DNA of 38,361 bases from Chloroflexota bacterium (GTDB lineage Bacteria > Chloroflexota > Dehalococcoidia > Bin125): the NCBI GenBank assembly GCA_009838915.1, contig VXQT01000012.1:68671-107031 (forward strand). The letters are read 5' to 3'. The notes below the pieces were generated by a model. It made no database searches and was not told the origin of the DNA. It saw only the letters and a program-made list of their open reading frames with translations. How positions within the stretch are numbered: the stretch's first letter is position 1; every line of letters begins with the position of its first letter. The translations under genes and the position numbers were made by a program. Positions 33,888-38,361 of the stretch are shown here, one piece after another.

Positions 33888-34394
33888 ATGGCCGATCAGT
33901 TCACCCAACAACTGCACACAGAACTGACCGCGATCCAGGCCGAGATAGAGCAACTCGAGGCCAAGCGCCGCCTGGTCGAGGAGCTGCTGGATCTAGAGAA
34001 GGACACCGGCGCTACTGCAACGGCGACTCCGACCCGGCGGGCTGCCCAGCGACCGGCGGACACGTCCAAGCCCCGCCGCCTGCCGCGCGGGTTGATCAGC
34101 CGAACGGTGCGCGAGTTCCTCGCCCAGCAATCCGAACCCGCCCACGCGACCGCGATCCTAGCCCACCTCGCGAGGAGCGGCGCCGCGCCTCAGGGCGCCA
34201 AGCCGATCGCCAACCTGCAGTCCAACCTGCAACGGATGAAAGAGGCGGGCGAGATCGAGAATGCGGGCCGCAACCGCTGGAGGCTGCGAGAGGCCGAGGG
34301 CAGCGAGGCGCCTGCCGCTCCGGCAGCACCCGGCGCCACGCCTGCCGTCGTCACTTCGGCCACGCTCCTCGGCCGACCTCAGGCGAGCGGGTAA
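33888..34394 (+). CDS. Small coiled-coil and winged-helix-like protein
   Basis: This 168-residue protein has an N-terminal coiled coil (about 5-45, Glu/Leu/Lys-rich), a basic Pro/Ala/Thr linker and a winged-helix-like domain (about 70-130) with LISRTVREFLAQQSEP, HATAILAHLARSG and MKEAGEIENAGRNRWRL, which reads as a wing ending in Arg/Trp. The C-terminal 40 residues are Ala/Pro-rich. I chose the ATG at 33888 because AAGGGAG lies 9 bases upstream; the frame is open 27 codons further up without support. It could be a transcription regulator or DNA-binding partner; no named family is recognised. It is divergent from the helicase gene. Confidence 0.7.
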   Translation: MADQFTQQLHTELTAIQAEIEQLEAKRRLVEELLDLEKDTGATATATPTRRAAQRPADTSKPRRLPRGLISRTVREFLAQQSEPAHATAILAHLARSGAAPQGAKPIANLQSNLQRMKEAGEIENAGRNRWRLREAEGSEAPAAPAAPGATPAVVTSATLLGRPQASG

Positions 34395-34437
34395 TCCGGG
34401 CGAGCATGCGGGAGCCGACGCTTCGCTCATCGCGGGG

Positions 34438-34689
34438 ATGGGGCGGGTGGATACGACGGATCCGATCGCGGCCGCACTTGCGCAGGCCCGACCGGAACTC
34501 GTCAATGGCGGGCGAACGGCGAACGCGCTGGCCCGTGAAGCCCGGCGCGCACTGGAGCGTTGGGGCCACGGCGAACACGAACTCGTGCTGGAGCGAGTCA
34601 GCGCGTTCGGCGATCCGCTGCGGTTGCGCTGCCTGTTCTGGTGCGAGAGCTGCCACGTCCCCCAGCAGGTGATACTGCCCGGACCGTGA
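34438..34689 (+). CDS. Small hypothetical protein with a CxxC motif
   Basis: This 83-residue protein starts MGRVDTTDPIAAALAQARPE and ends in a segment with FWCESCHVPQQVI. The single CxxC pair plus a following His could be half a metal site. The start is tentative; the frame is open to 34261 but overlaps the preceding gene. It lies 43 bases after the winged-helix gene on the same strand, so the two may be co-transcribed. Its stop is tail-to-tail with the EEP nuclease gene. The function is unknown. Confidence 0.5.
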   Translation: MGRVDTTDPIAAALAQARPELVNGGRTANALAREARRALERWGHGEHELVLERVSAFGDPLRLRCLFWCESCHVPQQVILPGP

Positions 34690-34742
34690 GTCCGATAGAG
34701 GAGGGCGTGGCGGCAGACGCAGCTGAGCGGAGAGGCGACGGG

Positions 34743-35618
34743 TCAGTCCACCTCGATCACGATCCGGCAGTGGTCGCTGGAACCCCAGTCCTCGACGGAG
34801 TTCAGGGCGCGCACGCTGACCGATTCGTGGAATCCTCGCGAGGCGAAAACGTAGTCGAGCTGATGCTCCGCGGTCGCCGGGTCGCGTTGGCTGGAGTGAT
34901 AGGTGGGCACGTTGCGAGGATCGTGGGGCGGCTCGGGAGGCGGGGCTGCCGGCCGACCATTGGGATACCGCGGCCCCATGAGTTCCATGCCCAGCGCCTC
35001 CATCCGGGCAAAGACCGTGCGCTCGCGTTCGGCGAACGACTCGGGCCGGTCGGGCGGCAGCTTGTAGGCCATGTTCAGGTCGCCGGCGGCGATGATCCGG
35101 TGGCTGGATGGATCGGTGTCGCCGATGAAGGCGGAGAGGTCGGAGATGATTCGGTGGGCAGACCCGTCGGGCGCCCCGACCCGCCACTTACTGCGCGTGG
35201 ACGGGTGCGGGCGCATCCAGCGCGCGTACATCGAGACGGCGATGAACGGCTGAGTATCCGAGTCCAGGGGAACCACTCGCGCGGCCGCAATCGTGCCGAT
35301 CCCGCTGACCGCGATCTCGTTTGCGCGAACCTCGCTGATCGGACTGACCTGCTGGAACCACTCCACCCGGACCCGGTCCGAGAGCAGCGCGACCATCGGC
35401 CAGCGGTCGAGCAGACGCGGGTAGCGACCCTCGAACCAGCGCGAGTTCCAGCGGTGCGAGTCGTAGTGCGACTCAGGGCCGAGCCAGACCCGGTCGCCAA
35501 GGTCCGGCGGAACGCGACCAGCCTCCTGAAGCAGCGCGACATCAACGTCTCCCATGGAAACAAGGTCGCGCCAGGGCTGATGCCGCTTAGCGATGTTCCA
35601 ACTGACCAGCGTGATCAT
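34743..35618 (-). CDS. Endonuclease/exonuclease/phosphatase-fold protein
   Basis: This 291-residue protein opens MITLVSWNIAKRHQPW (Asn of the EEP fold), with the metal-binding Glu in ALLQEAG (about 32), the catalytic GDLNMAY, and the C-terminal SSDHCRIVIEVD with the Asp-His pair. Members of this fold hydrolyse phosphodiesters in DNA, RNA, lipids or inositol phosphates, so the substrate is open. The ATG at 35618 is the start of the conserved fold; the upstream in-frame ATG at 35699 adds 27 residues without fold similarity. Given the context of nucleic-acid enzymes, a nuclease is likely, but that is inference. Confidence 0.83.
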   Translation of the reverse strand: MITLVSWNIAKRHQPWRDLVSMGDVDVALLQEAGRVPPDLGDRVWLGPESHYDSHRWNSRWFEGRYPRLLDRWPMVALLSDRVRVEWFQQVSPISEVRANEIAVSGIGTIAAARVVPLDSDTQPFIAVSMYARWMRPHPSTRSKWRVGAPDGSAHRIISDLSAFIGDTDPSSHRIIAAGDLNMAYKLPPDRPESFAERERTVFARMEALGMELMGPRYPNGRPAAPPPEPPHDPRNVPTYHSSQRDPATAEHQLDYVFASRGFHESVSVRALNSVEDWGSSDHCRIVIEVD

Positions 35619-36057
35619 TTCGCTCAGGATGCCCTCCCTCGGCGAGTCTACCCACCCAGTGCGTTCGGCCTGTGGTGAAGGAACGGCGACTCGGAACATG
35701 TTTCGACGCCCGCTGCCGACATGAGGGCAGGGGCAATCTCGTCGTCCAACGATCGGGGCATAAGGCTCCGCGCTGGGATCACCAACGCGTCATCGCACCG
35801 TCGCCAGTCAGGACGCACCTCGACGGACGTCGAGCTAACAGACCCGCGGCTCGGTCCGGCTTGTCCCCAGAGTGACTTCCTCCGTCGACGATTTCCAGAC
35901 TGAGAAGCCCGTTGACGCAAGCGGTCACCTACGTCAGAGCGAGTAACCTCCATTCGCAGGCTGCTGCTGACTCAGCCTCCCACAGACTCGTTGGTGAGCT
36001 GACACCGATTTGCTCATCGATTGCCGAACCCAGCCTGCGGAAAGTAGCACTCTGCCG
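35619..36057. other. Divergent gap between the EEP gene and the PD-(D/E)XK gene
   Basis: About 440 bases between two divergent genes. Short frames exist on both strands, but none has a ribosome site or a protein-like composition. Both promoters should be in this gap. No repeat, tRNA or clear hairpin was recognised. Confidence 0.35.
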
Positions 36058-37374
36058 ATGTCCTTGAGCCAGTCGAGCGCCCCCAGGAACCGCCCGAGAG
36101 TCGCGGCGATCGGACTGGATGAGTCCGAGCTGGCCGAGATCCGCCCGTTCTGCGGTGACCTCAGGCCGGCCCAATCCGTAGATGACTATCTGAATCACCA
36201 GCGCTTTAGCTGGTCCGAAACGGACATCGTGGTCGCCAGCGGCCTGGAGTGGGATGAGATTGACCCTGGCGTTCATCTCTTGACGATCGGACCGATGTCA
36301 ATTGGGGTCATGCAGTGGAGTGGCGATCGGCCCGGCCCTCAGTGGCAAGAATACGTGAGGGTTGACACGCAGAATCGGGAACGGGAGGTGGCGGTCGCGT
36401 TTGCAGGCCGGGGGATGTACCGCGGACCGGCCGAGCAGGTCGCCAAACAGCTGGGCGAGGCCCCAGAACCGCCGCCGACCGTCACCGTGACCGACGCCGG
36501 CGAGTTGCTTCAACAGCCTAACGTTGAGACCTCGCGGAAGCACCCGGTGGCGTTGCGGCTGCAATGGGCGGACCGCGTCTGGGGCGGCGAGGGGGGTCCA
36601 ACAGTCGACGTCGTGGCGCTGCATTTGCCCAGCGGAGCGTCCCTCTCACCCTGGTTCAGGGCGTTCTTGACCGACATCAGCGAGTTCGACCCGAAGCGAG
36701 TGCCTGAGCCTCCCTCTCTGCTCAGTGATTCGTACTATTGGTACACGCCCGAGGAAGACGCCATCGCCGGCGCCATCTCCGAGATCGAGCGCGAGCGCGA
36801 GCGCCTGGAGCGTGAGAGGCAGCGTCTCGTAGAGGACCTCGCACGAGTGGGAAGCCAGGCCGAGGCGACCGTCCGCCGCACGATTCGGGAGGACGGCGAT
36901 CAGCTGGTCGACGCGGTCGGCGAGATGCTGGAGGAGATGGGCTTCGCCGTCGAGCGGATGGACGAGGCGAAGCAGACGCACGAAGCGAAGCACGAAGACC
37001 TGCGCCTGACGCTCGCCGCCCAACCAGAGTGGGAGGCCATTGTCGAGGTCAAAGGCTACACCAAGGGCATTAGAGCTAACGATGCCCGACAGGTTGGAAT
37101 GCACAGGGAGCGCTACATCTTGGAGACTGGGCGAAAGCCCGGCTTAACGCTTTGGCTGGTCAACCCGTGGCGCGAGATGGAGCCATCAGACCGCCCCAGT
37201 CCCGACAAGCAGATTGACGAGAACGCCAAGATGGTCGGTGCAGTCTGCATGCTCACGACGGATCTCTACCTGCTGTGGAAGTCGCTCAAGACAGGCGACA
37301 GTTCCCCGGACGAGATCGTGCGGCGGTTGGTCGAGGCCGAGGCTGGCCTGTTGCGGCCGTCCTCGGAACCCTGA
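36058..37374 (+). CDS. Coiled-coil protein with PD-(D/E)XK nuclease-like domain
   Basis: This 438-residue protein has three parts. Residues 1-235 are not recognised and may be a sensor or substrate-binding region. Residues about 238-275 form a highly charged coiled coil (SEIERERERLERERQRLVED). Residues about 285-420 look like a restriction-endonuclease fold: LLEEMGFAVERMDEA, an Asp in HEDLRL (314), IVEVKGYTKG with the ExK centre (330-332), NDARQVGMHRERY and LWLVNPWRE. This is the Mrr-like pattern of PD-(D/E)XK nucleases. I chose the ATG at 36058 (MSLSQSS); an ATG at 36010 is also in frame. It probably acts on DNA in defence; cofactor and target are unknown. Confidence 0.72.
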   Translation: MSLSQSSAPRNRPRVAAIGLDESELAEIRPFCGDLRPAQSVDDYLNHQRFSWSETDIVVASGLEWDEIDPGVHLLTIGPMSIGVMQWSGDRPGPQWQEYVRVDTQNREREVAVAFAGRGMYRGPAEQVAKQLGEAPEPPPTVTVTDAGELLQQPNVETSRKHPVALRLQWADRVWGGEGGPTVDVVALHLPSGASLSPWFRAFLTDISEFDPKRVPEPPSLLSDSYYWYTPEEDAIAGAISEIERERERLERERQRLVEDLARVGSQAEATVRRTIREDGDQLVDAVGEMLEEMGFAVERMDEAKQTHEAKHEDLRLTLAAQPEWEAIVEVKGYTKGIRANDARQVGMHRERYILETGRKPGLTLWLVNPWREMEPSDRPSPDKQIDENAKMVGAVCMLTTDLYLLWKSLKTGDSSPDEIVRRLVEAEAGLLRPSSEP

Positions 37375-37622
37375 AGCCCCGCAGCCATGCCACCAGCGTC
37401 GCCTCTTCGACCAGCCATCTTCACGAACGCCCTCCTGTCTTCCAGACCAAGATCGAGACGTGTGTATATCGTGGTTGCCACGCAGCGATTCGGCGGTCGC
37501 CGCGGTATGCTCGGACTTCGGGAGGGAGCCGGCGATCGACGCGGGCCTCGAGCCCCGGCGCGGAAGCGCACCGGTCCCGTGAGGGCCTTGAGCCCCGCTC
37601 CCTCCCCAAACTCACCTATCCG
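37375..37622. other. Convergent gap
   Basis: The 248 bases lie between the stops of the PD-(D/E)XK gene (plus) and the HTH/coiled-coil gene (minus). I see no gene and no clear terminator hairpin. Confidence 0.3.
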
Positions 37623-38361
37623 TCAGCGCTCGCTCGTTCGTCCCCAGCGTCCCAGCGTCAACGCCCGAAGCAGCCAGTGCAGACACCAGGTCAGCGGCAG
37701 CTGCCAGCGCAGCCGCCTGAGCGCCCGTCGCCGCCAGTCGACTTCCTCATCGCGTCGCCGCTCCCCCCAGGGTGCGTCAGCCGGGGGAGTGGTCAGCCCG
37801 AACACCCCAATCAGCCGAAGCTCCAACTCCAACCGCCGCCGCTCCGCCCGCAGCCAGTCCAGGGTGTAACGCGCCTGCTTGCGGTCCGCCCAGGCCTCGC
37901 GCCACTCGAGGACCTCCTCGGCCGCCGCCCCGTAGATCTGCTCCTCGCCCGGTTCCGCCTCCTCCGTGATCAGCTCCGGGAAGACGCGGCGTGGCGCTGT
38001 CACAGACCGCTGTTGCTCCACCGCGTGCCTGGCATCCACATCGTCCACATCGACCCCACCACCTCCGTCATCAGGCAACCGTGAGACGCGGCCCTCAGCC
38101 ACCTCCACTCGCTCTCGGAGCGACGCCAGTTCGACCCGCAACTCGTCCACTGCCCGCCGCCAGTCCTCCTCGGTTTCCTGTAGCCGGGCATCCTCCCCAC
38201 CCTCCGGTTCATCCGGTGCCGCCCCGTCAGGCACAGGAGAACTCGCCTGCTCCTCCCGCTCAGTCTGTTCGCGGAGGTGCCTCTCCAGCGCCTGGCGCAT
38301 CCGCCTGCTGACGTGCCGCTCTTCGAGACACTTGGCCGCCGTGCGGTAGTTGACGCCCAGC
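37623..38361 (-). CDS. HTH and coiled-coil protein (5' end cut by window edge)
   Basis: The frame stays open from 38360 (incomplete first codon) to the stop at 37623, so the N-terminus lies to the right of the window. The first visible residues, LGVNYRTAAKCLEERHVSRR, look like the recognition part of a helix-turn-helix. They are followed by RQALERHLREQ, an acidic Pro/Glu-rich linker, a coiled coil (about 38170-38080) and a helical region with ERRRLELELRLIGVFGL. The C-terminus has a basic stretch (RRRALRRLRWQ) and a moderately hydrophobic segment (LPLTWCLHWLLRALTLG), possibly a membrane or dimer contact. An in-frame ATG at 38300 exists but would remove the HTH part, so it is not the start. A regulator is likely; the family is not recognised. 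Confidence 0.65.
   Translation of the reverse strand, partial: LGVNYRTAAKCLEERHVSRRMRQALERHLREQTEREEQASSPVPDGAAPDEPEGGEDARLQETEEDWRRAVDELRVELASLRERVEVAEGRVSRLPDDGGGGVDVDDVDARHAVEQQRSVTAPRRVFPELITEEAEPGEEQIYGAAAEEVLEWREAWADRKQARYTLDWLRAERRRLELELRLIGVFGLTTPPADAPWGERRRDEEVDWRRRALRRLRWQLPLTWCLHWLLRALTLGRWGRTSER

Overview
The window is a high-GC bacterial chromosome segment with two contrasting halves. The left half (about 1-15.5 kb) is densely packed with metabolic genes: three CaiB/BaiF-type CoA-transferase genes (one a double-domain fusion cut by the left edge), a luciferase-like flavin monooxygenase, an SDR oxidoreductase, a metallo-beta-lactamase-fold hydrolase, two alpha/beta hydrolases, a MOSC protein, an M1 aminopeptidase and an SCO1664-type kinase-like protein. 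This gene mix, and GC-rich hairpin repeats dispersed between the genes, are what I would expect of Chloroflexota (SAR202/Dehalococcoidia-like or sponge-associated lineages). An actinobacterial source is the main alternative. The assignment is inference from gene content; no rRNA or marker gene is present.

Layout of the left half: a minus-strand cluster runs pepN-like, MOSC, [repeat], SCO1664-like, double CaiB. Divergent from it is a plus-strand series: alpha/beta hydrolase lacking its serine nucleophile, a secreted putative zinc peptidase with duplicated domains, LLM monooxygenase, [repeat], MBL-fold hydrolase, alpha/beta hydrolase. Two overlapping CaiB genes (minus) then face an SDR gene (plus).

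The right half (about 15.7-38.4 kb) looks like an accessory, defence-rich island. It has looser gene packing, gaps with decayed coding sequence, an IS21-family remnant and a concentration of nucleic-acid enzymes. On the minus strand lies a compact operon of a type III-like Mod methyltransferase, a PIN-domain toxin-like nuclease and a Res helicase-nuclease. The Mod C-terminus carries a tail resembling a PIN-partner antitoxin. Upstream, in the same orientation, is a HEPN-motif protein, and about 5.6 kb further on is a same-length diverged paralogue. Between the two HEPN genes lie a plus-strand tail-anchored hypothetical protein, the IS21 istB pseudogene and a four-helix membrane protein of unknown function. 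Beyond the second HEPN gene are a helicase IV-like UvrD-family protein with a C-terminal zinc-ribbon region, two small plus-strand genes, an endonuclease/exonuclease/phosphatase-fold protein, a coiled-coil PD-(D/E)XK nuclease-like protein, and a partial HTH/coiled-coil protein cut by the right edge.

The strongest candidates for something undescribed are the Mod(antitoxin-like tail)-PIN-Res operon and the pair of HEPN paralogues around it. All homology statements come from motif recognition by eye; no database search was run.
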